NCBI GenBank assembly: GCA_039619475.1
Contig: CM077115.1
Coordinates: forward strand, 590,141,643-590,205,642
Direction: 5' to 3'
DNA length: 64,000 nt
From: Icerya purchasi
Taxonomy: Eukaryota; Arthropoda; Insecta; Hemiptera; Monophlebidae
The notes below the pieces were generated by a model. That model ran no database searches. It was not told the DNA's origin and saw only the letters and a program-made list of their open reading frames with translations. The position numbers and the translations under genes are program-made. Below are positions 1 to 12,195 of this stretch, piece after piece (the stretch's first letter is position 1; each line of letters opens with the position of its first letter).

Positions 1-236
1 AGAAATCGACGAATAAAATTAGATAATCCCTCCCACTATCTCTTTCTTAGTAGTTGCACAATAAACATTTATATATATATATAAAATGATTTCTGGATAT
101 AAAGTAACTGACAAATAATAACCTCAGCTTTATATCCGGAGAATGTAGAACAAAAATAAAAATGCGAATAGCGATAACAAGAAATTATACATCTGGTCTA
201 CACCAGATCTGGAGATTCAACCATAACAAAGAACAT

Positions 237-640
237 AAAACTGAAATTACTCAATAGCTTAATATTCTCCGCTGCAATATATATGCGTCCGAAACTTGGA
301 CCTAAAGAAAGCAGACATCAAACAGTTACAATTGTTCGAAATGTGAGCTTATAGAAAGATCTCAATACAATAGAATCAAGCCCGCATAAACATATTAATA
401 CTGGAACAACTGGAGATAAACAAAAATAACAGACCTCTAACGATCATAGTGTTTTAAATTCTTTGAACATTTAATGCGAAGACAAGACTCTCCATTAAAG
501 ACCACTACAGAACGAAAAGTTGACAAATAAGCAACGATAGACTACAACAATACACGGACTGAAAAACATATGAAACTATTTACGTAACTTAGGATTGGGA
601 AAAATAAAAAACCACTGTGCATGCGGATTAATAACTATGT
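237..640 (+). pseudogene. LINE reverse transcriptase C-terminal fragment
   Basis: Reading across frames gives a peptide such as ASETWTLKKADIKQLQLFEM followed by AYRKI. This matches the part just after the RT domain in the insect 'endonuclease-reverse transcriptase' LINEs (RTE/CR1-like), where a YGCETWT...L..FEMW.YR.I motif is conserved. Stops and frameshifts run through it, so it is dead. No poly-A tail or target duplication is visible. The clade assignment is an inference from this short stretch. Confidence 0.5.
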
Positions 641-3299
641 CACCATGTCCCATTAGAGGTAGACGAATGAATAAAATCAGTGAATAAACATTGGTATATA
701 TACACTTCTTTATAAACTAAATAATTTAGTAAATTCACATGAACGGAAGAAGGTAAAATTATCCAAATTACGGAAATACAAAAGAAATATACTTAACATC
801 TCAAGTAAAATTTTTCAAAAAGGAAAAAAATAAAAATTTCGTAAAATTAATTTGTAGGAGAATGTTATTGAACAATGATCAATTTCAATCAGCTGAAACA
901 TTTTTAAAAACAGAAAGGTCGATATTCATAGCTAAAAGTCTACTAAGCAAATTAATTTTTTAATAAACTGCATTCGTTATTTAGGAATCCGTTTTTCCTT
1001 AGTTTTTGGAAACCCATGTTGACAGAAATTAAAATTACCTGTGGCAACTTTTTTTGTGGAGTACATACAGAAAATAAAAAAAATCATATTTACGGTTTTC
1101 AGCATTTTCCCTTTTTACTATTACTTTCAAGAATAACTTCTTTACCTGGCAATAATGCATGTATCTAATTAAAATATCAAAAATGTAAAGATTTGCTGTT
1201 CAACATTCTCATTTCAAGTTTAATCAAATTGTACCTTACTAATGACACATAACTTCTTAAATAATACATTGAAACTCATGATTAAAAATAAAGATTTCTA
1301 TATTTCAATTAACTATTCATATTCAAACAATAATTTGTCAACATAATATTCATACAAGAATTTAACATAATTTATATACTTGCACTTATAGTTTTCTTCA
1401 TTAATAACGAACTTGAAATGTATCAGGTCACTTCTGATATATATTCAATTTACATTAAGAACCGTTTGTAAAGCCAGTAGTATACTATCTGTAATAACTG
1501 CAACCCATAATGATCTGCCACAAAATTAATATTAAAATAGTTTTCTTTAAAAACAACTTTACAAGCAATAACACAAATATTTTAAATTCACATTGGTTAA
1601 GTATCTAGATCTATAATATACCAAATAAAACGTAGATATATACGAAAACTTCATCATTCTGAAATGAATTAATAAAATGAAGTAGTCGAATACTCCATAA
1701 AAACATAACACTTCTTTCGGCAGTACTTATTTTAATGATAATATATGAAAACTACATTAATTATGTACAATGTAAAAAAATTATTTAAATAAACAATTTA
1801 AAAACGTACCATAACCAGCGCAGCATTGATGACATACCGCCATGTTATATGTCAAACTTTCTCGCAACACCAACGTTTCGGAATAATTCAGTAAATTCGT
1901 CTTTTAGAATGCTGCTAAATCGAATTTCTACATAACGCTACGCCAGACTCGCTTGTAATTACACGTTTTGTTGCTGCGTGTGTATTCCGTAATGATATGT
2001 TAACGGTAATTTTGTAGACTAGTATGATAATAATAAGATTGCGCCACTTTAATTGCGACCTTAAAAATACAGAACTATTTAAATAAACAACATATAAAAT
2101 TAATTCATAAATATAAATTCAATTTTAAAATTTTTTAATATGTTAAAAAACTACAGCTAAAGCTATGTTCACATTAATCAACCTCAAAAACTGGTTAGTG
2201 GTTAGCAGTTTTCTTTTACCAAATGATAATAATTTATATCAAAATTCTTCAAGAGCCCAATTATTTTACAAACCTTTTGTATTTGATTTATTAATAAATT
2301 TATTTATCAACTGAAATAAATAATAGAACAAATTGTATTAACAAATTTTAATTCTTTTGAATTCAACAAAAAGCATAAAGTTTTAGTATAATTAGTTGAA
2401 TAATTTTTTATCCAAAATCAATGCACGTTTCAAAATTAACTGTAAATGAAATATTTTTAGATATTAATCAGTAATGTAACTATTGCAGACATAATTCGAG
2501 TTGTTGTCCTAATGCTTATATAAAACAATACATTATTTATCGTCACTTTATCAATAATTGCTGTTTATTTTTCATATGTTTATATATGAAAAGGGATAAT
2601 CTCCCTTCAATGTATTATTGATTACAGTAGCGTTATAAAAATATTTGTTGTAGTACCCATTAAAAAAAATAAATAAGAAAAAAACAAATGCCGGTAACAG
2701 GCTGACAAAAATTCGTGTTATTTATTATGAAAACAGATCCGTTTTTTTTATTAAACAGTAGAGGTATTTTAACACAAATATCAAAGTAATATCTTCCGAC
2801 TAAAAATTAATTTTGGAATTATCCAACTCGTAACTAAATTTCGAAAATAATTTTAAAAAAACGCTAACTTAAACCCGAAAATAACGGGTAATTTGTTTGC
2901 AATCGCAATACATTAGTCAACTGTTCACCGAAGATGACGAATTCACTATTCTATACCAGTGATCCTTTACCTTTTTTTATACCATGTATTAGCTATGAAC
3001 CATTAAAAACTTTATTTCTTTATTCCCCACCAACAAAAATTGATAACTGTATTGCAGATCTGTACTAATTAAAACAAATAAAAAAACTTTGTGACAAAAT
3101 ATATTTTATATACATATAATATCACGTATTTATGGCTGTACTGTAGTTCTCAGCAAAATTTTACTTATAATAAATACATAAAGCTTATTAAAATCGTTAA
3201 AAAATAAAAATCAGTTTTACTATATAATTTTTATCTAATATCTTTAAACGAGCAATTCGTGTATATATATACATAAATATCACTGGCGGCTTTTATCAA
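640..3299. other. AT-rich intergenic stretch
   Basis: No open reading frame of note and no recognisable repeat. The sequence is uniformly AT-rich except for 1800-2060, which contains several CpG dinucleotides and is described separately as a possible first exon and promoter of a minus-strand neighbour. Confidence 0.6.
1810..1843 (-). CDS. Possible first coding exon of a divergent gene (weak)
   Basis: On the minus strand an ATG at 1843-1841 has a good start context (A at -3, G at +4). It opens 11 codons plus one base (MAVCHQCCAGY) and runs directly into a consensus donor GTACGT at 1809-1804. The 200 bases upstream (up to about 2060) are richer in CpG than their surroundings, as promoters and 5' UTRs often are. 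Downstream exons would lie to the left of the window. There is no homology to support it; it could equally be chance or an old repeat. Confidence 0.22.
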
Positions 3300-5304
3300 A
3301 CGATAGTGTTTTTTGCTTTTGTTGTGGACTGTTTGATTTAAAGTCAACTACAAAGTTGCTACTGAAGGCTTCAAAAATTGGAAACGTTTAAGTTAAGCTT
3401 TGGGAATGCATGAAAATAGTCCACTGGATAAAAATGCATTTATCCAATGGACTGAAGCTAAAATCAGGTTCAAAATTGGTTCAACTATTGACAAGGAAGA
3501 ACAGAAGGTAATTTCTAAAGAAAGATTACAATGGAACAATGTGCTTTAAAGATTGATGCACATAACCTTGTATTTGGCTGAAAACAACATAGCATTTAGA
3601 GGGTCATCCGATAAATTATTTACTCCAGAAAACGGAAAATTGTTTGGCCTTGTACAATTATTGGCAAAGTTTGATCCCATCATGGAAGAGCATGTCAGAT
3701 TGGCAGTGAACGGTGACTTAGCTGACTATTATTGCGGCAAAAATATACAAAATGAATTAATAAAATTCATGGTGTCAAAAGTTATATCTACAATAGTAAC
3801 CCGCATAAAGGATTCAAAGTATTACGCAATCATAGCTGATTGTACTCCTGATACGTCATAAATATCAACTTTCAATCACATTAAGATGCGCCGACATAAC
3901 AGAGGATGCCGTAAGCATAAAAGAGTATTTTATTCCATTTTTGCAAATAGATGATACAACAGGCGCAGGTCTCACAAAAAGCATTTTAGAAACATTGAGT
4001 GATCATGGTCTTAAGATTAATGACTGCAGAGGATAGGGTTATGATAATGGCGCGAACATGAAGGGGAAAACTAAAGCGTACAGAAAAGAATTACGGACAT
4101 AAATCCGCTAGCTTTTTTTGTACCATGTGGATGCCATAGTTATAATTTAGTATTATACAATGCGACAAAATCATCAGTAAAATCCATTACCCTGTTCGCA
4201 ATTTTACAAAAAATGTTTAATTCATTTGTAGGGATCGGTAAATAGATAGAAAATTTTGACCGATCATTTGAAAATATATACCCTGAAACAGTTAAGTGAC
4301 ACGCGCTGAAAATATTGAATTGAAAGCGTCAAAGCGGTTCGTTATCAGTTATATGAAATGCATGATGGTTTGATTTCCTTGGCTGATGTTAACAAACAAA
4401 GCGATGCTGCGACGTCACACGAAGCAACCACTTTGGCAGGACAAATAAAAGATTTTAACTTTATTGTTTCTCTTATAATATGGTATGATGTTCTTTTTCA
4501 ATTTAACGTTGTGAGCAAAGCAAGTCAGTTACCTAAAATCAGCTTTGTCGACTTTACCGAAATGCTTGATAAATGTTGCTCTTATTTGGAAGCACATAAA
4601 CAAACAGGTTTCAAACAAGCTAATGTAACAGCAACTGAATTAGCATCCAAACTTAATACGCAACCATTTTTCAAACCACAAACGCGACTAAGACGCATTA
4701 AACGTAGACCGGGTGAAGAGGCTATTGATGAACCAATAACTGATCCAAAAAATACATTTAAAGCAGAGTTTTTTAATGTTCTCTTGAACACCGTGCTTAT
4801 ATCTGCGAAAGAAAGATTTCAACAGATTCAAAATTTTTCAGTCACGTGGAATTTCTTGTTTAACATAAAAAAAAAACAAATTAAGAAGAACTAATGCGAC
4901 ATTGTTCTGTACTGCAAGATAAGTTAACGGTCAATTTTAAATCTGATATTGATGGAGATTTGTTGTGCGATGAAATTTTAGGTTTGCAACACTATCTCGA
5001 AAACAGTCAGGCAACACCTATCAAAACATTAATCTTTATCAAAAAGCACTATCTTCAAGAGTTATATCCCAACACCTGGATATCGCTGCGTATTCTGTTA
5101 ACAATACCAGTGACTGTTGCAAGTAGCGAACGTAGTTTTTCTAAACTAAAATTGATACAAACGTACTTGCGGTCCATAATGTCTCAAACAAGATTAACTA
5201 GTTTGGCCGCGCTGTCCATTGAAAATCAAATTCCAGAAAACCTAGATTTTGCCAGTCTTATCAGAGAATTTGTTGACAAAAAAGCTAGAAAAATAAGGTT
5301 TTAG
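3300..5304 (+). pseudogene. hAT transposase pseudogene (TTF-finger/ZMYM-type)
   Basis: A decayed hAT-superfamily transposase spread over all three frames. In order: the end of a TTF-type zinc finger (VFCFCCGLF, near 3310); GFKNWKR and AENNIAFRGSSDKLF; DPIMEEHVR with IQNELIKFM; DCRG-stop-GYDNGANMKG (near 4030, a glutamine codon changed to TAG); PCGCHSYNLVLYN; SDTR-stop (near 4294, Trp changed to TGA); IIWYDVLFQFNVVSKA (4358-4894); and the hAT C-terminal dimerisation block with VASSERSFSKLKLI and SRLTSL-like RLTSLAALSIEN (4894-5304). At least six stops or frameshifts are present. No terminal inverted repeats or 8-bp target duplication could be found. The family is secure; no intact protein can be made. 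Confidence 0.88.
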
Positions 5305-5499
5305 TTGTATTTTAATTGAGTTTAAATTTTTCGTGACTAACTGGCAGACAATATAGGTACATGGTTTATAGAATGAATGGGTAAAATATGTTATTACTAA
5401 TAATAATAAATACATGTTTGTAGTTTTCTATTAATTCAATAAAAAATGTGGTACAAAATTCAAAATAAGTTTTTTTTAATTATAATTACATTACACTAA

Positions 5500-5705
5500 T
5501 TATAAATGTGAAAGTTTGTAAGTTTGGATGTTTGTTTGTTACTCAATCACGCTTAAACGGCTGGACGGATTTGGATGAAATTTCATATATAGATAGAAAA
5601 TGACCTAGACCAGTTCATAGGATACTTTTTATTGTAGAAATAGGTTCCTGTGGGATAATGTCTCAAAAACTGGTCCACGTGAACGAAGCTGCGGGAAAAT
5701 ACTAG
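5500..5705 (+). repeat. Dispersed insect repeat, Helitron-like 3' end (tentative)
   Basis: The text around 'gctggacggatttggatgaa' and '...gaacgaagctgcggg...ctagt' has the form of a very common arthropod repeat often assigned to non-autonomous Helitrons. The right end reads CTAG followed by T, which fits the CTRR terminus of Helitrons, but no convincing terminal hairpin was verified. A related segment (aacggctctaacgatttgg) follows at 5795-5915. Assignment to Helitrons is inference. Confidence 0.35.
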
Positions 5706-5771
5706 TCAAGTATAAAAGGGCGCCAAATGCATAATTCGCCCGGGGCGCCTAGATGGTTAAGGCCGGTTCTG

Positions 5772-5790
5772 ATATATATATATATATATA
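5772..5790. repeat. (TA)n microsatellite
   Basis: Uninterrupted alternating AT run of about 19 bases between the two related repeat segments. Confidence 0.9.
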
Positions 5791-5915
5791 TTTCGGCTAT
5801 CTCGGAAACGGCTCTAACGATTTGGATGAAATTTTCACACTAGGTGTATTTTGGGCCAATAAATCGATTTGGCGAGGTCTAATCCATAGAAAAATTCGAT
5901 TTCGCGAGTTGTAAA
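5791..5915 (+). repeat. Second segment related to 5500-5705
   Basis: Contains 'ctctaacgatttggatgaaa', paralleling 'gctggacggatttggatgaa' upstream, and a sequence ending in a CG-rich 'atttcgcgagttg'. Probably another partial copy of the same dispersed family; it is too short to define ends. Confidence 0.3.
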
Positions 5916-6315
5916 TGAATTTTAATATTTTCAGTATAATAAGAATCAGGGTTGGTGGTGCGATCTTTCGACAACGATCTAATAGTTTGTTCCGCCTTTA
6001 GTATTATTTTTTGATTTTCGAACGTCGTCAATTATCAGCTCTGGTAATGTCCTTGTGTATGGGCCGGTGGCGTCAATACTGGTAGGGCAAAGCAATAAAA
6101 CACATGGTCGGCAAAACAGGCGAGCGGGTAATTCCAGATATCTGGAAAGGGCGGAGAACGAATAGGCAAAAAAAGACATCGGTCTTGGTTCTCAGCCGAT
6201 CAGCGGGATGTCACATAATAGCGATTCAATAATCATGCTCTACGCATGCAGTAAAAATATATATACTTAACAAAAAAAATATAAACGAACCGAAAATATC
6301 TTAACAAACAGTTCG

Positions 6316-6450
6316 TTTTTTTATTTCTTTTGTATTAATTTTATATTTAAATAAGAAAAAAAAACTGTCTTTTAATAGTTACTAAACAAAAAAAGAAAAA
6401 GAAAATCGGTTAATAGGAGGACTTTGCCTATTTATATACAAATATTAAAT
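6316..6450 (+). repeat. Dispersed repeat, partner of 47450-47675
   Basis: Shares ordered blocks with 47450-47675: 'atttaaataagaaaa', then an A-rich run, then 'agaaaatcg(g)tttaataa', then 'tttgcctatttatata'. The spacing is similar. The blocks are low in complexity, so the relationship is likely but not proven. No ends or coding sequence. Confidence 0.4.
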
Positions 6451-6807
6451 GTTTTGAGTATTTATATATTTGTTTGTAAATGTGAATTACTGAGAATAGA
6501 GGACAAAGCAGAATATCAAATATAGGGACATGTTAGCGACCCTAAATACCTAAAATATAAATGTTCTAATAAAAAACATATAGAAATATATTCATAAAAA
6601 TTAACGTGTGCAGTCATCGAAAACATTTTCCAACCATCTGGAAAGCGGACTCGAAGTACCTCTACAATTTTGTTGCGTTCAGTATTGAAAAGCGTGTGGA
6701 AAGAAGCTTTTCATTCATAAATGTGTTCATAAATTAGTTTTAAAATATTTTTTGTTTTGTGAATATGTATAAGATTAAAATAAAGTTAATAAGTTACAAA
6801 AAAAAAT

Positions 6808-6824
6808 ACCGAGCAAGGCTCGGT
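6808..6824. other. Perfect 7-bp hairpin
   Basis: ACCGAGC, loop AAG, GCTCGGT, then CGCCCAGGTAC and a T run. A GC-rich perfect stem in AT-rich DNA just after a run of A residues looks like the terminal hairpin of a small transposable element, but no element could be delimited. Hypothetical. Confidence 0.35.
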
Positions 6825-6849
6825 CGCCCAGGTACTTTTTTATTTTTAA

Positions 6850-8180
6850 GCGCGTCGTGATAGACATTAATTATAATTGTATATCATTAACCAATGTAAC
6901 ATTTTTGTTGTAAATATCAATGATATAGTAAACGGTTTTTTTCTGTATTTTATTTTAAAATTAACGTTTAATGTAAAAACAGTATAAGAAATTACAGAAC
7001 GTTAGATTTCCAAATTGTGTTTAGAGATTAAGCTTTAGGAGGAAGGAACAAAAAAGCGAAAAAAACGTAATAATAATATTGACAATAATTAATATAAGAG
7101 GCGTTGGCGTTAGCAGTAAATAACCGCGTTTTTTACTGGATCTAGTGAATATTAATAAAAGTATGAATTTATATTTTATACATATGGTATATTTTTAATT
7201 TTTTTGTGCACAGACAAAATTATATGAATTTAAATTCAAAATAAATAATACTAATAACAATAATAATGTGTTTATTGGTAATCGTAGATATATAAAGCTT
7301 TTGTTTATGCTTTTATAAATTTTATGAATAATGTGAGTATACAGAGTATACTGTAGCATGGTGTGTACCAGGCTACTAAGAAATACAGTGTTGCCGAAAT
7401 GAACTGCAGCCAATTTAAAGAACGGTATATTTCGCCAAAGTGTACATCAAGTGTGAACGTCGCCGGAATGATAAATAAACATTGATCGCATAAGATTGAC
7501 GCTAGACTCCATTCGCAATGCTAAAATTGATACTTTGCAACGCGACATGATCGTACCAATTTTTTTGCTTCTATCCATATCTACGCCAGTAGATTGCGCT
7601 AGCAGATGTTAGCTGTACGCTTGATGTCCTAAAACTGTTAACAATTAACATTTAGCCAGTTTTGCTGTAACTGTGGAAGTTTGAATTTCAGTGTTCTAAT
7701 ATATTATAAAGTGTATGATGTACCACACTTGTATTACATAGTTATATTAATTGCATCCGAAAGCACAACTATCAATACTCTATGATATATTCTACTACAT
7801 TACTCTTTGTATTGTAATCAATATAAAAATAAAATTTTATAGTTCAACTTTAATTTGAAAAAACACAGCATTATGCATCGAGCGAAGGATTACATTTACA
7901 AAATAGAGTTATAAAAGCGACTAACAATGAACATTTGAGAAATTATCTTCTATATGCAGTATGTAATGGTTTTTAAATCATGGTTTCAACATCATAGGGG
8001 TTTGAATATTAAAAACCAAGTTGTCGGTTACAAATTTTTTTAAGAAGCATTTTGTAATAATAACGATGAGCAGAAATAATGGTAATAAATGAAATAAAGA
8101 ATTAGAGGGAAATAAAGTTCAGAAAAAATCTTACGGCAATACAACAAATTATTCAACTAACAACAATCTCAGAAACCATA
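6850..8180. other. Stretch with no recognised gene
   Basis: AT-rich. The only distinctive part is 7390-7640, with more CpG and the sequence cagtgttgccgaaatg, which resembles insect core-promoter words. The minus-strand reading frame at 7195-7413 is hydrophobic and unlike any family I know, and I do not call it a gene. Confidence 0.4.
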
Positions 8181-8181
8181 A

Positions 8182-8442
8182 TTATACTCTCGAACGTGGT
8201 TGGTCGTTGGTATAAATATTGAATAGGGTTGAAGCTAAAACATTTCCTTGAGGTAGTCCATTTTTCAGTCTGCTCCATGTGCTGTGCTTCCCGTTTAGTG
8301 ACACATAGAATCTTCTGTCTTTCAGGGACATTGCAATTATCTGGGTAAACTTGAAGTCCTTTGTAATGTCATAGACTTTTTTGATGGGCATTCTATGTGA
8401 AACTGTGTCGAAGGCTGCGGTGAGGTCCATGGTATTCTTCAC
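8182..8442 (-). pseudogene. Non-LTR retrotransposon RT fragment
   Basis: An 86-codon minus-strand frame covers the palm motifs of a LINE reverse transcriptase. Motif A appears as DLTAAFDTVSH, followed by RRFYVSLNGKHSTW, and motif B as GLPQGNVLASTLFNIYTND (usually GLPQGSVLAPTLFNIY). It ends before the catalytic YADD motif C. Upstream and downstream LINE sequence is missing, so it is a fragment. The YTNDQP ending is typical of jockey/CR1-like insect elements; the clade is not certain. Confidence 0.8.
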
Positions 8443-8892
8443 TCAATCATCAAACGCTCTACAAAATTAAGATCTAATATATGCGATAGATATAGTTGTG
8501 CATCAAATTTAAATGTCAAATTGCTAGCTGCTACCAAGTGTTATTTGTTATGCTCTACTTGTTGACATTATCAAATTTTTAACTACGTTATTAATTAATA
8601 ATTTAAATGGAATGGCAGTTAATGTTAATGATGACGATAAGTTCTTAACTTCAATTAAAAATTCTGATAAATTTATAAAGAACGTGTTCAGATTCTAAAA
8701 GGAAGTTCTGCATGGAAAAATAATGTTCGAACTCAGGATTATTTCACCAACCAATGGTTAAAAATTAAACACAAATGAACGGAAGCTTTTTATGATAACG
8801 ACTATTTAATTAAAGTAACTAATAACAATGGTATTGAGAGACAAAATTGTATGTTAAAAAGTACTGCTTTTTTGAAACAGGCAAGTGACAAA

Positions 8893-10760
8893 CAGGGCCG
8901 TATTCGAGGGGAGGTTTTTCGGGTTCACCCCACCCCCCGAAATGTCTGCGAAATCATAATTGCTTGAATTAAACGGGCCGAAATTCAAAATAAATATTTC
9001 TTTTCAATTTTTGACAAAAAAAAGAAAATTAAAATTTTTATGAATTCTATGGAAAACGACTACTTTTTATTTGTTTTTATTATAGTGTTCAAATATTGCA
9101 TATACAATAACTGACTACAAGGCTTTAGTGTACCATTTATAAATAACAGTGGCGGCTCGTGGCAACTAAATCTGGGGGCTCTAATGTAAAATTACAATAA
9201 TTTAAAAAGTGTAATGACATAAACTTATCTTGCTTTTTTGTCTACATTTTAAACTAAATAAAACTGGTTTAATGCATTCAAGTTCTGATTTAATTTTAAA
9301 AAAGATGTGAATGCATTTTGTATTTAGATTGAAATTTATTAAATAATATTTTCTAATCTTTTCCTTATATAATGTACAATACTTAGCGTTGAGTAAGTTT
9401 CACTGTTGACGTGTCCACAAAAAAAAAAAAAAATTACATGTGGCATAATTTTGTGAAATAAAGTAAGCCAAAATATAAAATCCGGGTCTTCTAAGGTTCT
9501 TCGTAAACTATATATGCTTCCTTGCATGTAATATTTTTATTACATTTTTCTTCTAGTTCTTCGAAATATTCTATTAATTTTTCTCGATTTTCGAAAACAA
9601 TATTCACTGTACGCATATTATAGTTCCAACGTGTATTCTAAGTAATTTACGATTTACAATTTCTTGCAGTACATCACATCTATGAGCAGAATTTGAAAAA
9701 AAAGCTTGCTACAGCGGACAAATTTGAAAAAAAGATTTTAATTTTAGAATCCTGGCTTGTTGCTTTTTGCATAATTAAATTCAACTGGTGCGCATAACAA
9801 TCAATAAAATGACAGTATTTATATTTTTGTTTTATCTTCGCCTATACGCCATTTGTAGAATCGCTCATTATGCTCCATCGTAAGTTTAAGTAATTAGCTG
9901 AAAAGGTTAGTCTCTCCAATTAATTTATCTAATTCAGTTTCTAAAATGTTGAACGTTTGAAAAATCACCGTAAAACAAGTGTCGACAAAAAGCAGTGCTT
10001 CTTGCATTCAAAAGTAACAAAATCTATATCGCAAAATGTATTATTTAAAGAAGAGAAGCAAGGATAGAAATAGAACAAAAAAAACAGCAAATTGAAACAA
10101 TGTGCTTCACCGGATAAACGGACGACGCAGCGCGCGACGCGGATGTATTGTTAAAACCGGCTATAATCACGTGTAAAATTGACGAGGGCTCACTCTTCGA
10201 GAGCCCTCAGACGCCTTTAAGTTACGCTCGGGAAACTTCGGCTTTATTCGTTTTTCGTGTGTATTTTATATGCGGCTTGGAGGCTCAAATATTCTGAGCC
10301 CACGTACTATATTATTGGTTGTTAATATCATGTGATCAAAAAATCAGCTGTTAACGACCTTGACAGTATACTACACTACGAGCAGATCGTAAAGTTCCAG
10401 CGCAGTAAGCATGAACCCGACAACTGTTATCGGATGTTTCAGCTGTTCGTTTAACAAATCGCGCAAAATGCTTATTTTGCAATTATTTTTAAAATACACT
10501 CTTGCAAAAAAAATTATTTTGAAATAAAAAATTCGTAACACTGATTTTTTTTTTTGAAGTAATTAAATATTATGGATTTTTTGAAAACACACAGGGAGGC
10601 TCGCGCCCTTGAGCCCCCTAGGACGAGCCGCCCCTGATAAATAAATATATTTCATGATAGACACACACACACACATACACATATATGTGTGTATAATTAT
10701 AAAAATATTTTCACCCCCCCCCCACCACCGCCACAAAAAATTAGTCCAGATACGGCCCTA
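8893..10760. mobile_element. hAT-type MITE (host of a nested hAT)
   Basis: Terminal inverted repeats begin CAGGGCCGTATTC on the left and TAGGGCCGTATCTGG on the right (reverse complement). A perfect 8-bp target duplication GTGACAAA lies at 8885-8892 and 10761-10768. Without the nested insertion the element is only about 370 bp and has no coding sequence, so it is non-autonomous. The 8-bp duplication and CAGGG termini point to the hAT superfamily. It landed inside the reading frame of the SWIM pseudogene. Confidence 0.88.
9147..10636 (-). mobile_element. Nested internally deleted hAT element
   Basis: Termini CAGTGGCGGCTCGT (left) and CAGGGGCGGCTCGT (right, reverse complement) are flanked by a perfect 8-bp duplication ATAAATAA at 9139-9146 and 10637-10644. 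The minus strand holds transposase remnants of the TTF-finger/ZMYM hAT group: CHFIDCYAHQLNLIMQKA (near 9820-9770) and LEDPDFIFWLTLFHKIMPHV (9339-9527). It is a 1.49 kb deletion derivative lacking most of the transposase. It sits inside the MITE at 8893-10760, so it is the youngest of the three layers. Confidence 0.9.
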
Positions 10761-11636
10761 GTGACAAATCATTAAGTGGTGCTTTAAATATTATTTTAAA
10801 AACATTTTTACCGGATTCATATCAAAAATATTACCAAAAAAACAGCAAGTTAAGTTTGAAATGGAAAAAAATTTATCTTCATATACCTGCTTTTTTACAT
10901 CAGCGACCTATGGCGTATGTAAAACACGTTTACCAAAGGTGCACATCTGCTGAAAATGCATATACTACTGACAAAATCAAAAAAAAAAGAAATATAATGA
11001 TATTTTCTATGTTAAAAGTGAATAAAATCCAAAACTACATTATGTAGTTAATTTTAACGTTCCGTCTTGTAGCTATTATGACTTTGAAAAATTTTGCTTA
11101 GTTTGTCAACATTTTTGTGCGGTATTTTTATATTATCCGGACTATGGTTATGAAAGATTATCTGAAAAATATCGGAATAACCCGTTTATTTCCATGAATG
11201 CGTCTAAAAATTTTTCCGCTTTTGAATCATTAAGATCTGAAAATTATGAAAACATTTCTATTGAAAATTTTGAATCTTCAAGTTCAAATGCAAATGGGAA
11301 GCATGATTTGAGTGATGTTAATTTGGTTACGATGAATAAGCGATTCAAAACTGAAAATCGAGAACTTTGTAAAGAACTGTCAGATTTCACTTACTCTTGG
11401 AGATACATTTCAGAAGATGAAGGTAAACAATTCATTGCTGATTTCAAAAATTTGAACGAACAATGGGTGAATTTTACAGAAAAAGACAATGGATTAGTTT
11501 TATTAAAAAGACAACAGTCAACTTTAAAAGACCTGCCAACAAGAAAGAAAAAAAAGTCAGTTCTTACATATCTGGCTTTTATTATATAATTCTCTAAGGT
11601 TAAAAAATTATTTAATAATTGCTGAAGTGGTTTTTA

Positions 11637-11748
11637 AGTTTAAAATTCAAATGTATTATAAAATTTGAACTAGATTTTTCAAAGTTATGAAATAATATAA
11701 ATGCCATCTTATGAAGAACAAGAAAAAATGTGATTAATTTTATATAGA
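11637..11748 (+). repeat. Inverted repeat, left arm
   Basis: Matches the reverse complement of 12196-12302 with small gaps. Shared blocks are 'taaaattcaaatgtattat', 'catctta' and 'aatgtgattaattttata'. The arms are about 450 bp apart. No target duplication or coding content; possibly two oppositely oriented copies of a small repeat or a fold-back element. Confidence 0.6.
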
Positions 11749-12195
11749 TCTTAACTACATCTTGAATCACGCTCTTCTAGATTCATAATAAAAATGAAAC
11801 TCAATCATGTCTATTAAAAAAGATTTCTTCTTATACCATTTATATGAAATATGTAGTATGTGAAAAATTAATTTGCACTTCACAACAAACGTGAAATACT
11901 TTCATTTCTTAATCTTATGAAGTAAACGAACTAAAAGGAATGAGAAACACTTATTTACCATTAAGAAAAAGCGAAAATTTGAAACCGTAATATGTATATT
12001 TTCTTTTGTATGTTGCTATCTAGAGACATTTTATACATAAATGATTTTAGGTAATGTACAAAGAAAATCAATATTTTTACTATAATTAAGTATATATGCA
12101 GCCGAACTATTTAAAAATTTTTAATGCAATAACGAAATGTTGTTTATAAAATGCAATAGGTTTGAAATAAATGTTATCTGATTAATATTTCTTCA

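Larger units (their letters stand above)
8600..11589 (+). pseudogene. MULE-like SWIM zinc-finger protein, interrupted by hAT insertion
   Basis: When the insertion at 8893-10768 (element plus one target copy) is disregarded, a single frame runs through the junction: LIKVTNNNGIERQNCMLK before it, then SDKSLSGALNIILKTFLP and FLHQRPMAYVKHVYQR after it. A second frame at 11068-11589 begins with a SWIM-type zinc finger, CSYYDFEKFCLVCQHFCAVF. One expected Cys is replaced by Tyr (CxC changed to CxY), while the second CxxxH-like half is kept. The tail ends in a basic STLKDLPTRKKKKS. Other damage: a TGA where Trp is expected (IKHK-stop-TEAFYDND, near 8776), a frameshift near 8692, and a stop at 11045. 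SWIM fingers occur in MuDR-type transposases and in related insect proteins. The DDE catalytic region is not present. Transposon versus host origin is unresolved. Confidence 0.7.

Noticed and set aside
7195..7413. 72-codon minus-strand frame beginning MAAVHFGNTV
   Set aside because: Leu/Ile-rich translation of AT-rich DNA, with no splice partner and no recognisable domain.
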